Source of the DNA: Ovis canadensis
Lineage: Eukaryota; Chordata; Mammalia; Artiodactyla; Bovidae
Assembly: GCF_042477335.2 (NCBI RefSeq)
Contig: NC_091260.1
Location: 45,837,001-45,901,000 of the forward strand
DNA length: 64,000 nt
Direction: 5' to 3'
Made by a program: the position numbers and the translations under genes. The notes under the pieces were generated by a model. The model saw nothing but the letters and a program-made list of their open reading frames with translations. It made no database searches and was not told the origin of the DNA. How positions within the stretch are numbered: position 1 is the first letter of the stretch; every line of letters begins with the position of its first letter. Positions 36,796 through 47,096 of this stretch are shown one piece after another.

Positions 36796-36965
36796 TTAAA
36801 GTAGCCAGGGAAGTATAACTCATTCAATTCAGGGAACAAAAATAGCATAGATAGCTGACACTTGTCAAAAACAATGGAAGCCAAAGGTAATTAATTATAT
36901 CTTTAAAGTGCTGAAAGAAAAATATCAACCCAAGAGTCTATTTCCAAATGTATATTATAATTCTT
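36796..36965 (+). mobile_element. Old L1M 3' UTR, right of CHR SINE
   Basis: AAAAACAATGGAAGCC followed by TTTAAAGTGCTGAAAGAAAA and CAACCCAAGAGTCTA, a typical Mesozoic L1 3' UTR order. Confidence 0.7.
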
Positions 36966-36972
36966 AGAGCAA

Positions 36973-37252
36973 GCTTGAACATTCATTGGAAGGACTGATA
37001 CTGAAGCTGAAGTTCTAATACTTTGGCCACCTGATGCAAAGAGCCGCCTCACTGGAAAAGCCCCTGATATTGGGAAAGACTGAAGGCAAAAGGAGAAGAG
37101 CGTGGCAGAGGATGAGATGGTTAGATAGCATCAACAACTCAACAGACATGAATTTGAGCAAAGTCCAGGAGATAGTGGAGGACAGAGGAGCCTGCTGCCC
37201 AGAGCAGGGGTCACAGAGAGAGTCAGACACAACTTAGCGACTGAACAACAAA
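36973..37252 (+). mobile_element. BovB 3' tail with TSD
   Basis: 280-bp 5'-truncated BovB ending CGACTGAACAACAA. The direct repeat AGAGCAA flanks it (36966-36972 and 37253-37259). Confidence 0.88.
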
Positions 37253-37259
37253 AGAGCAA

Positions 37260-38329
37260 CTACTAAAAAATAATATAAAGTGACATAGCTAAAGTGTCAA
37301 AATGACTTTTGGCCCAACAATTTACTACCGGGCTAACTCTTTTGCAGAGAATATAACATAAAAAAGCAGCTACCTGATACAACTAAACAGTCAAGAGAAG
37401 CAGGCAAATTTTGGTAGAAAATATACACTCTCTGGGAAGTTTGACAGAGTAATTTCCCACTTTTTTTTTAAACTTGTAGATTGTGGGTAGGTATTGGTAT
37501 ATATACATTGTAGCATGGGGAACTGGTAGAATAATCACATCCTCTGGGACACGAGGAATAAGCCTATCAACACAGGCCAATTGCAATCATTAGAGAGACA
37601 AGGGGAAGTCTTAGAAAAATCTAGGAAGGGAATCCCCCAATTCTCTATCTATATCTTTGTCTGAATTTTGTGTTCAAAACCACTTATGCTGCTTACTTAA
37701 AGATATGAACTGAGAGTACAGCTATTGCCCAAACCGGATAGAACCTGCAAATTTATATTTAAGCATGTTAACTGTTCAAATGAAAACATGAACTATTGGA
37801 GAAAAATAACAGAATTCCAAGTCTCCACAACTTAGTGTATTTATTTTTCAGGATACAATAAAAAATTCTGCAATATAACAAAGAAAAATGAGAATGACAC
37901 TCTTTTCCTTAATAAAAGAAAATCAATCGAAATCCATTCTTTCAGATTTTGAAATTAACAGACAAGGATTTTAAAGTAGCCATCACAATCATTCTCAGTG
38001 ATGTAAAGGAACTTATGCTCTCAATGAAAAAAATCTGAGAAGAAAAATAAACTTTAAAAAAAGGAAATTGTAGAACATGGCATCTAATTGAAAAATTCTT
38101 GGGGTTTATTTAACAAGAAGATAGAGATAAAAGAGGAGTTTGAGGAACATTAATCAATTGAAACTGCCAAAATTACAGAAAAAGATTGAAAAAAAAATGA
38201 GCAAAGAGTCAGAGATAGGTTAAATAACAACATATTTTATAGTGTTACACAATGGAGACCTAAAAGGGGAGAAAAGAAGAGAGAAAGGAGAAAAATATAT
38301 ATTTGAAGAAATAATGACCCCAAATTTCC
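37260..38329. other. Intergenic, nothing recognised
   Basis: About 1.1 kb, A-rich. A T-run at 37462-37471. No coding signal. Confidence 0.5.
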
Positions 38330-38600
38330 TAACTTGGTTAATGAGATGAATTTCTATTTTCAGTATGTTCATTACCAACCTCCAAGTTGGATAAACATAA
38401 AGACACCATACCTGGACACACTATAACGAAAGTGTTGAAAACAAAGATAAAAAGTAAACTTGAAAGCAGTGAAAAAAAAAAATTCAAAGGACTGAAGATG
38501 CAATTAGTGAATGACTTATTAGAAATGAGAGTATAGAAGAGAAAAAAAAAACACCTTGAAGGGCTGAGAGAATAAAATTGTCAACCAATGATTTTATATA
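38330..38600 (+). mobile_element. Old L1M 3' UTR, host of the Tigger insertion
   Basis: CCAAGTTGGATAAACATAAAG, GACACACTATAACG and ACTTGAAAGCAGTG blocks, then GTCAACCAATGATTTTATA right up to the Tigger boundary. It may continue for a short way after 47366. Confidence 0.65.
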
Positions 38601-39133
38601 TATTGGCATACCTTGGCATACCAATGCTGGTATTGGCATACCAGTACAATAAAGCAAATATCACAATAGAGTCACACAAATTGTTCAGTTCCCAAATATT
38701 GGGACTGCCAAAAAGTTTCTATGGTTTTTAAATAAATATAAAAGACACATCTTTCATTTGCACCAAGAACTTTACTGAGTAACAGTTTCACCTTTTGTTC
38801 CACTCTCTTTTGCCATTCTTCAGGCAACTTCTTAATTGTGCCTTCCAAAACCTTTTATCATTTTGAGCCAAGAACTCTTCCTGGTGCCTTTACAGTCTTT
38901 CAGGAAACTGAAACTTTTTCCATTAAGAGAATTTTGTAAAGACTGAAATAAACGGAAATCCAAAGTTACAATGTCTGATGAATACAGAGGATGAATCAGA
39001 ACATCTCAACTAAGCTGTAACAGTTTTAGCCTATTCATCAAAGAAATATGCAGTTGTGCATAATCCTGATGGAAGATAATGCATCTTCTGCGGACTCACT
39101 CTTACACTTTTTGTCAAGTACTGCTTTCCTCTG

Positions 39134-39145
39134 ACTGGGAGCACT
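39134..39145. repeat. Target-site duplication of nested BovB, left
   Basis: ACTGGGAGCACT; partner ACTGGGCGCACT at 41761-41772 (one mismatch). Both lie in mariner sequence. Confidence 0.82.
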
Positions 39146-40298
39146 CAGTTAGTCAGTTCAGTCGCTCAGTTGTGTCTGACTCTTTGTGACCCCATGGGCT
39201 GTAGCACACCAGGCCTCCCTGTCCACCACCAACTCCCACAGTTTACCCAAACTCATGTCCATTGAGTTGGTGATGCCTTCCAACTATCTCATCTTCTGTC
39301 ATCCCCTTCTCCTTCTGCCTTCAATCTTTCCCAGCATCAGAGTCTTTTCAAATGAGTCAGCTCTTTGCATCAGGTGGCCAAAGTATTGGAGCTTCAGCTT
39401 CAACATCAGTCCCTCCAATGAACACTCCAAGGAGCCCAAGGGACTCTCAAAAGTCTTCTTCAACACCATGGTTCAAAAGCATCAATTCTTCAGCGCTCAG
39501 ATTTCTTTATAATCCAACTCTCATATTCATACATGACTACTGGAAAAACCATAGCTTTGACGAGATGGACCTTTGTTGACAAAGTAATGTCTCTGATTTT
39601 TAATATGCTGTCTAGGCTGATCATAACATTTCTTCCATGGAGCAAGCATCTTTTAATTTCATGCCTGCAGTCACCATGTGCAGCAATTTTTGGAGCCCCC
39701 CAAATTAAAGTCTGCCGCTGTTTCCACTGTTTCCCATCTATTTGCCATGAAGTGATGGGACCAGATGCCATGCTCTTAGTTTTCTGAATGATGAACATTA
39801 AGCCAGCTTTTTCACTCTCCTCTTTCATCCTCAAGAGGCTCTTTAGTTCTTCTTCACTTTCTGCCATAAGGGTGGTGTCAGCTGCACATCTGAGGTTATT
39901 GATATTTCTCCTGGCAATCTTGATTCCAGCTTGTGCTGCCAGCCCAGTGTTTCTCATGATGTACTCTGCATATAAGTTAAATAAGCAGGATGACAATACA
40001 CACCCTTGACATACTCCTTTTCCTATTTGGAACCAGTCTGTTGTTCCATGTCCAGTTCTAACTGTTGCTTCCTGACCTGCATAAAAATTTCTCAATAGAC
40101 AGGTCAGGTGGTCTGGTATTCCCATCTCTTTCAGAATTTTCCACAGTTTATTGTGATCCACACAGTCAAAGGCTTTGGCATAGTCAATAAAGCAGAAATA
40201 GATGTTTTTCTGGAACTCCCTTGCTTTTTCGATGATCAATGGATGTTGGCAATTTGATCTCTGGTTCCTTTGCCATTTCTAAATCCAGGTTGAACATC

Positions 40299-40304
40299 TG
40301 GAAG
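40299..40304. repeat. 6-bp TSD of solo LTR, left
   Basis: TGGAAG, repeated at 41212-41217. Confidence 0.85.
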
Positions 40305-41211
40305 TGCCAGGAGCTGCGTTAGGCATTACTGACAAAATGGAGGCACAGCCCCAACTCCCTCTCCTTGTCCCGCAGGCATGGACCCAGGATGAAGGAGTTA
40401 GGTCTCGTGATTCTGATTTGTTTTTTCCTCTCCTCAGCTGAGTTGACTGAAAAGAATATTAAGGTGTTTATTGCTCTTGAGAGGAGCATGAGAAAGCACA
40501 AAGCCTTCTGCAGCTGTGCTCAGAGAATAATTCATAAAGTTAATCATTGACATTTGTTCAGGGACTTTTACAAAAGAGTGTCCCAGGGTGAGCACGTAGG
40601 CCGCAACTTGAGGCCATGGGAGGGATTGCTATCTGAAGCCTATTTGTGAGGAAAGTGTTTATGGCAAAGGAGTTTGCTGAATTTAGGGCTTAGGAATAAT
40701 TAAAATAGTTAGAAGCTAAAGATTTAAGGAATGTTGTAATGTTAGCATATTCTACTATAGTTTATAGAGATTAGGAACTTTAAATAAAGATATTAATAGC
40801 TAGAAGTCCTTCTTAAGAAATAATGAGCTTATTATGATGAGCTTATTAGGATACTAGGGGCAAACAGGACTTAGAAAGATGAGAAATAAACTGAGGAATG
40901 TGGTATGCAGCCCAGACATTAGCATGAGTTACAATGTATTCACATGGACACATGAGAAGAAGTAGATAAGAGAATCACTGAGGCAGGAACTCCTTTTGAG
41001 GGGCAACAATGACTTATGGAGACAACAAATCTGGGTCGGGGGAACTGAAAATGTCAAACCTCTGACCTAATGCTTTTGTAAAAGTATAAAAGAGAATCTT
41101 AAGCTTGAAATAAATAGGCAGTCCAAGAAAACTGAGAGGCTGCCTCATTTCTCGCTGACACTACTCATCTCTTCAGGTTGATTCCCTGGCTGCTGGAGCT
41201 GGACTCCAGCA
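40305..41211 (+). mobile_element. Solo LTR of an endogenous retrovirus (class II-like)
   Basis: A 907-bp block begins TGCCAGGAGC and ends CTCCAGCA, i.e. TG...CA. Exact 6-bp direct repeats TGGAAG flank it within continuous BovB sequence. This defines an LTR left after recombination between two LTRs, with no internal retroviral genes remaining. A TATA-like GTATAAAAG at 41084-41092 and an AATAAA at 41109-41114 give forward orientation. The 6-bp duplication favours an ERV2/ERVK-type provirus. The subfamily name is not certain. A 61-codon stretch at 40365-40550 inside it is not considered a gene. Confidence 0.9.
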
Positions 41212-41217
41212 TGGAAG
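41212..41217. repeat. 6-bp TSD of solo LTR, right
   Basis: TGGAAG; partner of 40299-40304. Confidence 0.85.
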
Positions 41218-41760
41218 CTCACAGTTCACATATTGTTGAAGCCTTGCTTAGAGAATTTTGAGCATTACTTTACTAGCATGTGAGATGAGTGCAATTGTGC
41301 AGTAGTTTGAACATTCTTTGGCATTGCCTTTCTGAGGGACTGGAATGCAAACTGACCTTTTCTAGTCCTGTGGCCACTGCTGAGTTTTCCAAATATGCTG
41401 GCATATTGAGTGTAGCACTTTCACAGCATCATCTTTTAGGATTTGAAATAGCTCAACTGGAATTCCATCACCTCTATTAGGTTTGTTCATAGTGATTCTT
41501 CCTAAGGCCCACTTGACTTCACATTCCAGGATGTCTGGCTCTAGGTGAGTGATCACACCATTGTGATTATCTGGGTTGTGATCTTTTTTGTACAATTGTT
41601 CTGTGTAATCTTGCCACTTCTTCTTAATATCTTCTCTTTCTTAGGTCCATACCATTTCTCTCTTTTATTGAGTCCATGTTTGCATGAAGTATTCCCTTGG
41701 TATCTCTAATTTTCTTGAAGAGATCTCTAGTCTTTCTCATTCTATTGTTTTCCTAGTAGT

Positions 41761-41772
41761 ACTGGGCGCACT
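41761..41772. repeat. Target-site duplication of nested BovB, right
   Basis: ACTGGGCGCACT; partner of 39134-39145. Confidence 0.82.
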
Positions 41773-42594
41773 ACTTTTTGGAATTAATCATTTGGTTTTC
41801 CAGAAGATGCTAATAGAGGACTCCCTTCCAATCCCACAATATACACAGCCATCACCTTTTCTGGATGAAGATTGGCATTTGGTGTGGTTGGTGATTGTTC
41901 AAGCACAATCTCTTCCACTCTACATTATGGTACAGTATGCAGTTTTCATCACCCATAACAATTTGTTTTAAAAATGGAATGCTTTTGTCACATTTCAGTA
42001 GAGAATTACATGTGGAAATATAGTCAAGAAGTTATTCAGTTGACTTACGTGGAACCCAAACATCAAAGCAATTAATATAACCAAGCTGATGCAAATGATT
42101 TTCAACGCTTGATTTGGATATTTTGAGAATGTCAGCTAACTCCTGCATGGTATAACATTGATTGCTGTCAATTATGTCTTATGATCACTATCAACTTCAA
42201 CTGCTCTGAACATCATCCAGAGAGAAATCTCCAGGATGAAACTTTGCAAACCACTTTTGACATGTTTGATCAGGGTCAGCACCTTCTAAATACATGGAAC
42301 AAATCTTTGCTTTTCAGTTATGTTTTTACCTTTCTTTAAATAATACAGCATAACATGCCAAAAATGAGGTTTTTTTCTTCCATCTTCAACATTAAAATGG
42401 CTACACAAAAATTCACCAATGTTGGTAAGTTTTTTAATGCATGCTGATATGAGAACTGTTACAGCACAATCTAACAAAATTGCTTTGAATGAAATTAAAG
42501 ACAACTAAGTACTACTAGAGTCGGGCTATAGAAAAAATGAATGATTTTTTTGGCTAACACAATGCATACAAAGTTATGTTTACAGTATACCATA

Positions 42595-42797
42595 GGCTTC
42601 CTAGGTGGTGTGGTGGTAAAGAATTCGCCTGCCAATGCAGGAGACACAAGAGACATGCATTTGATCCTGGTTGGGAAGATCCCCTGGAGTGGAAACCCAC
42701 TTCAGAATTCTTGCTTGGGAAATCCCATGGACAGAGGAGCCTTGCAAGCTACAGTCCATGGGGTCACAAAGAGTTGGACACGACTGAGTGACTGAGC
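42595..42797 (+). mobile_element. Bov-tA SINE nested in Tigger
   Basis: Head GGCTTCCTAGGTGG, then GTCCATGGGGTCACAAAGAG and end GACTGAGTGACTGAGC. Tigger text lies on both sides (ACAGTATAC before, GTAGTCTATTAAG after). Confidence 0.92.
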
Positions 42798-42844
42798 ATG
42801 CACAAACTCATGTAGTCTATTAAGTGTGCAACAGCATTATGTTT

Positions 42845-42859
42845 AAAAATACAATGTAA
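42845..42859. repeat. Target-site duplication of L1, left
   Basis: AAAAATACAATGTAA, identical to 46818-46832, in Tigger sequence. Confidence 0.92.
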
Positions 42860-45657
42860 GGGGGCAGTCCCAAGATGGTGGAGGAATAGGACAGGGAGGC
42901 CACTTTCTCCCCCACAAATTCATCAAAAGTCATTTGAATGCTGAGCAACTTCCACAAAACAACTTCTGTATGCTGGCGGAGGACACCAGGCACTCAGAAA
43001 GGCAGCCCATTCTCTTTGAAAGGAGGTGGGACAAAATATAGAAGACCAAAAGGGAGGCAAAAGAGTTAGGGATGGAGATTTGTCCTAGGGAGGGAGTTGT
43101 GAAAGAGAAGTTTCCAACAGTAGAAAACGCTCTCACAGGCAGATCTGTGGGGAGTTCTGAAATCTCAGAGGGCAACATAACTGGGAGAAAGAAAAAAAAA
43201 ACAACACAGAATAGGCGCCTAACCACAACTGCCAGCAGAGTAGCCCAGAGGCTGGTATCCACCAGCAGCGAGGGGGGTCTGGACAGGGAGGTGTGGGTGG
43301 CATTATCCGTCCTGAGCGTAAGGACCAGGCCTAAATGCCCTGAGGACAATCTGAAGGGGCTAAGGTGAGATAGCAACCCAAACTGTGAGATTGCCAGAAA
43401 GGGAAAAAAAAAGAGAGAGAGAGAGGTTTCCTGCAAAAGGCTCTAACTCACAGCCTGGCCAGCTCACAAAACAAAAAGACTGAGTGAATACTAAAGATTG
43501 AGTGAATACCCGGCTGCATATAGGCCCCTCCCCACCACCACAGGAGGCAAAGCAGGTGTGCAACAGCCAGAGCTGGAAGGCAAGGGGCTGCTCTAATCTC
43601 AGCCCCAGAGACCAGCATCCTCCAGCAAACTGTGAGCAGGCTCCCAATTGCTAATCGCGTCTTCCTGGGATCCTGGATGGTTGACATCTGCCAGGAGGGC
43701 CACAGCCTGAGATCAGCTCCCCAAAGGAGACATATGGCACACCTGTGACCGTACTCTCATGGTGCACCCAGGAAGCCGAGGGGCTGGGACCAAGGAGGTG
43801 ATTAAGACACACAGCCCACCTGGGACAGTGTGCTCACAAGCACCTGGTCGCCTGAGCTGGTCAGACCCGGGAAGGGCACAAAATGCACGCCCAACCGAGT
43901 CTGTGCCCTTGAGGAGCACCCGAGAACCTGAACCTGTGTGGCTTAGATCTGGGAAGTGCATGAAACGTAGGGCCTTTTTGGACATTGCCCTGCAGAGCAC
44001 CCTGGAGCCAGAGCAGTGAAGACCCAGAAAGCACATGCCGCTGTGAGCTGGGGCAAAGCCAGTGCGGTCCATACACTGTGAGCACTCCCTATACACGTCA
44101 GCGATATTTGTTTGCAGTGTTCCTCCCTCCCCACAACACAACTGAACATGTAAGCCTAAATAAGTGACGACCTTCACCCCCTTGTGTCAGGGCAGAAATT
44201 AGACACTAAAGAGACCTGCAAACAGAGGAAGTAAAAATAAACAAAGAAGAGGAATCGCTCTAGAAGTGACAGGCGCAACAGATTAAAACCCTGTAGTTAA
44301 CATTGACTAAGCACTGGAGGCGACCTACAGACCTTGAGAACAAGTACAAGCTGGAACAAGGAACTATCTGAAACTGAACTGACCCTACACTGCCCACAAC
44401 AGCTCCAGAGAAATTCCTAAATATATTTTTACTATTATCACTTTTTAATTTTTTTAATTCAAGTTCATTTCTCCTTTTTCATTTTTATAACCTCCTGTTA
44501 CCTTGCCAAAAAAAAGACCCTATTTTTAAAGCAAACTTCATATATATTTTTCACAATTTTTGTGATTTTGTTTTGTATTTTTAATATTGTATTTTTGAGA
44601 GTCTAGCCTCTACACTAGATTTTTAATCTTTGCTTTTTGGTATTTGCTATCAGTTTTGTACCTTTAGGAATCTAATCTTCAGTATCCACTTTCACTTAGG
44701 GGTGCGATTACTGACTTGATTGCTCTCTCCTGTTTTGACACTCCCTTTTCTCCCCCAGGCCACCTCTATCTCCTCCCTTCCCCTTCTCATCTCTACTTAA
44801 CTCTGTGAATCTCTCTGGGTGTTCTTGGCTGTGGAGAACATTGAGGGAACTGATTACTGGCTAGATTGGTCTCTCCCTTTTTGACTCCCCCTTCTTCTCC
44901 TCTTGGTCACCTCTATCTCCCTCCGCCCTCTTCTCTTCTCTAAATAACTGTGACTCTCTCTGGGTGTTACAGACTGTGGAAAGCACACAGGGAATTGATT
45001 ACTGGCTAGACTGCTCTCTCCCCTTTGACTCTCCCTCTTCTCCTCCTGGTGACCTCTATCTCCCTCTTCCTTTTCTCTTCCATGCAACTCTGTGAACCTC
45101 TTTGCTGTCCCTTGCTGTGGAGGATTGTTTCACCATTAACTTAGATGTTTTATCATCTGTGCTGTATGGATGGAGAAGTCTTGAGGCTACTCTACAAATA
45201 AGACTGAAAGCCGGAGGCAGGAGGCTTAACTCCGAAACTTGAGAACATCAGAGAACTCCTGATTCCAGGGAACATTAATAGACAAGAGCTCATCCAAAAG
45301 CCTCCATATCTACCCTGAAACCAAGCTCCACCTAACAGCCAACGAGTTCCATAAGAAGACATATCAGGCTAATTCTCCAGCAAAGCAGGAACACAGCCCT
45401 GAGCATTAAAAGACAGGCTGCCCAAAGCCATACCAAAACCAGAGACACCCCAGAACTCACTACTGGACACTTCATTGTACTCCAGAGAGAAGAGATCCAG
45501 CTCCACCCACCAGAACATGGACGCAAGCTCCCCTAACCAGGACACCTGACAAGCCACTAGTCCAACCCCATCTGCAGGGAGCAGGCTCCACAATAAAGAG
45601 GAACCACAAACTTCCAGCCTACAGAAAGGGCACCCCAAACACAGCAATCTAAACAAA
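42860..45657 (+). promoter_or_regulatory. L1 5' UTR
   Basis: About 2.8 kb, GC-richer than the surroundings. Known L1 5' UTRs hold an internal promoter; here the YY1-like site sits at the very start. Many open stretches on both strands (43072-44177) are chance frames in this GC-rich leader. A pyrimidine-rich tandem repeat occupies 44704-45125. Confidence 0.8.
44704..45125 (+). repeat. Three-copy tandem repeat in L1 5' UTR, period about 140-148 bp
   Basis: The unit starts near 44709, 44849 and 44997 with TTACTG(G)CTAGA-like text followed by GCTCTCTCC, CTCTATCTCC and CTCTGTGAA blocks. Confidence 0.85.
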
Positions 45658-46010
45658 ATGAAAAGGCAGAGAAATATTTAGCAAGTAAAGAACATGATAA
45701 ATGCCCACCAAACAAAAAGAGCAGGAGATCGGGAGTCTACCTGAAAAAGAATTCAGAATGATAATAAAGATGATCCAAAATCTTAAAAACAAAATGGAGT
45801 TACAGATAAATAGATCAGAGACAAGGATTGAGAAGATGCAAGAAATATTACAAGGACTTAGAAGAAATAAAGAGTCAATCAATAATGAATAATGCAATAA
45901 CTGAGACCAATAGCACTCTGGAGGGAACCAACAGTAGAATAACTGAGGCAGAAGATAGGATAAGTGACATGGAAGACAGAATGGTAGGAATAAATGAAGC
46001 AGAGAGGAAA
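45658..46010 (+). pseudogene. L1 ORF1 N-terminal fragment
   Basis: ATG at 45658-45660 starts ORF1, but an in-frame TAG follows seven codons later. Further shifts leave the pieces 45701-45892 and 45828-46010. The text contains the coiled-coil-like region (EKEFRMIIKMIQNL, then EDRISDMEDRM) before the break. Premature stop plus deletion; non-functional. Confidence 0.88.
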
Positions 46011-46400
46011 AAGTCCAGAAACAATAAATGCTGGAGAGGATGCGGAGAAAAGGGAACCCTCTTACTGTTGCTGGGAATGCAAACTAGTACAGCAACTACG
46101 GAGAACAGTGTGGAGATTCCTTAAAAAACTGAAAATAGAACTGCCATATAACCCAGCAATCTCAATGCTGGGCATACACACCAATGAAACCAGAATTGAA
46201 AGAGACATGTGTACCCCAATGTTCACTGCAGCACTGTTTACAACAGCTAGGACATGGAAGCAACCTAGATGTCCACTGGCAGATGAATGGATAAGAAAGT
46301 TGTGGTACACATACACAACGGACTATTACTCATATATTAAAAAGAACGCATTTGAATCAGTTCTAATGAGGTAGATGAAACTGGAGCCTATTATACAGAG
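46011..46400 (+). pseudogene. L1 ORF2 C-terminal fragment
   Basis: From the N-N-K-C-W-R-G-C-G-E-K block directly joined to ORF1 near 46010. It runs to [17 protein letters not shown] and the usual ORF2 end. The junction shifts frame, so no ORF1-ORF2 fusion protein would result. Confidence 0.9.
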
Positions 46401-46817
46401 TGAAGTAAGTCAGAAAGAAAAACACCAATACAGTATATTAATGCATATATATGGAATTTAGAAACATGGTAATGACAACCCTATATGCTAGACAGCAAAA
46501 GAGACACAGATGTATAGAAGAGTCTTTCGGACTCTGTGGGGGAAGGTGAGGGTGGGATGATTTGAGAGAATGGCATTGAAACATGTTTACTACCATATGT
46601 GAAATAGATTACCAGTCCAAGTTTGATGCATGAAACAGGGTACTCACAGCTGGTGCACTGGGATGGCCCAGAGGGATTGGATACAGAGGGAGGTGGGAGG
46701 GCAGTTCAAGATAGGCCACACATGTACATCTGTGGCTGATTCATGTCAATGTATGGCAAAAAAACACCACAATATTGTGAGGTAATTAGCCTCCATTAAA
46801 ATAAATTAATTAATTTA
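46401..46817 (+). mobile_element. L1 3' UTR and tail
   Basis: GGTGAGGGTGGGATGATTTG, then GTTTGATGCATGAAACAGG and TGTATGGCAAAAAAAC, ending in an AATTAATTTAAAA tail that merges with the TSD. Confidence 0.9.
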
Positions 46818-46832
46818 AAAAATACAATGTAA
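46818..46832. repeat. Target-site duplication of L1, right
   Basis: AAAAATACAATGTAA; partner of 42845-42859. Confidence 0.92.
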
Positions 46833-46878
46833 ATATCTTAACAAATACTTAACTGCTAAAAAATGCTGATTATCATCT

Positions 46879-47096
46879 GCTGCTGCTGCTGCTGCTGCTA
46901 AGTTGCTTCAGGCATGTCCGACTCTGTGCGATCCCATAGATGGCAGCCCACCAGGCTCCCCCGTCCCTGGGATTCTCCAGGCAAGAACACTGGAGTGGGT
47001 TGCCATTTCCTTCTCCAGTGCACGGAAGTGAAAAGTGAAAGTGAAGCCGCTCAGTCGTGCCCAACTCTTAGCTACCCCATGGATTGCAGCCCATCA
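46879..47096 (-). mobile_element. Bov-A2 SINE nested in Tigger
   Basis: Reverse dimeric Bov-A2 starting with a (TGC)7 tail (46878-46898), then GCATGTCCGACTCTGTGCG and a second BovA unit from GTGAAGCCGCTCAG. The flanks GATTATCATCT (46868-46878) and GATCATCATCT (47097-47107) form an 11-bp TSD with one mismatch. Confidence 0.93.

Larger units (their letters stand above)
39146..41760 (-). mobile_element. BovB LINE nested in mariner, itself split by an LTR
   Basis: Reverse BovB from the CAGTTCAGTCGCTCAG tail (39146) to TTCTATTGTTTTCCT (about 41757). It covers the region from just after the endonuclease to the 3' end. The minus-strand open stretch 39490-40239 (249 codons) holds reverse-transcriptase blocks FDCVDHNKLW and [11 protein letters not shown]. 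Its catalytic loop reads CAAD instead of YADD, so the enzyme would be inactive even without the other breaks. A second open piece at 41362-41595 lies beyond the LTR. Near-perfect TSDs of mariner sequence flank the whole. Confidence 0.93.
38699..42562 (-). mobile_element. Mariner transposon, interrupted, inactive
   Basis: The left terminus TTGGGACTGCCAAAAAGTTT and the right terminus, whose complement begins TTGTGTTAGCCAAAAAAAT, are diverged mariner inverted repeats. TA precedes the left end, and TG (probably a mutated TA) follows the right. Without the BovB inside, the element is about 1.24 kb, normal for a mariner carrying one transposase. The transposase remnant is on the minus strand: the N-terminal end is near 42380, and helix-turn-helix text (complement of CTTGATTTGGATATTTTGAG) is near 42110. 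It is full of stops. The BovB at 39146-41760 splits the catalytic region. Confidence 0.88.
42860..46817 (+). mobile_element. L1 with complete 5' end and large internal deletion
   Basis: The element starts with GGGGCAGTCCCAAGATGG, where CCAAGATGG (42870-42878) is a YY1-type motif like that at the start of other mammalian L1s. It then has a 2.8-kb 5' UTR, an ORF1 start at 45658, an abrupt jump near 46010 to the ORF2 C-terminus, the 3' UTR and an AT-rich tail. A perfect 15-bp TSD encloses it. Around 4 kb of a normal L1 (most of ORF1 and nearly all of ORF2) is missing. It cannot move on its own. Confidence 0.93.

Noticed and set aside
39490-40239. 249-codon minus-strand frame as a gene
   Set aside because: BovB reverse-transcriptase fragment with altered catalytic loop and no intact flanks.
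40365-40550. Short hydrophobic N-terminal frame inside the LTR as a small secreted or viral protein
   Set aside because: 61 codons, no homology recognised, and an LTR is non-coding in this class. Treated as chance.
42930-44177. Several 60-168 codon frames on both strands
   Set aside because: All fall in the GC-rich L1 5' UTR and overlap each other in every frame.
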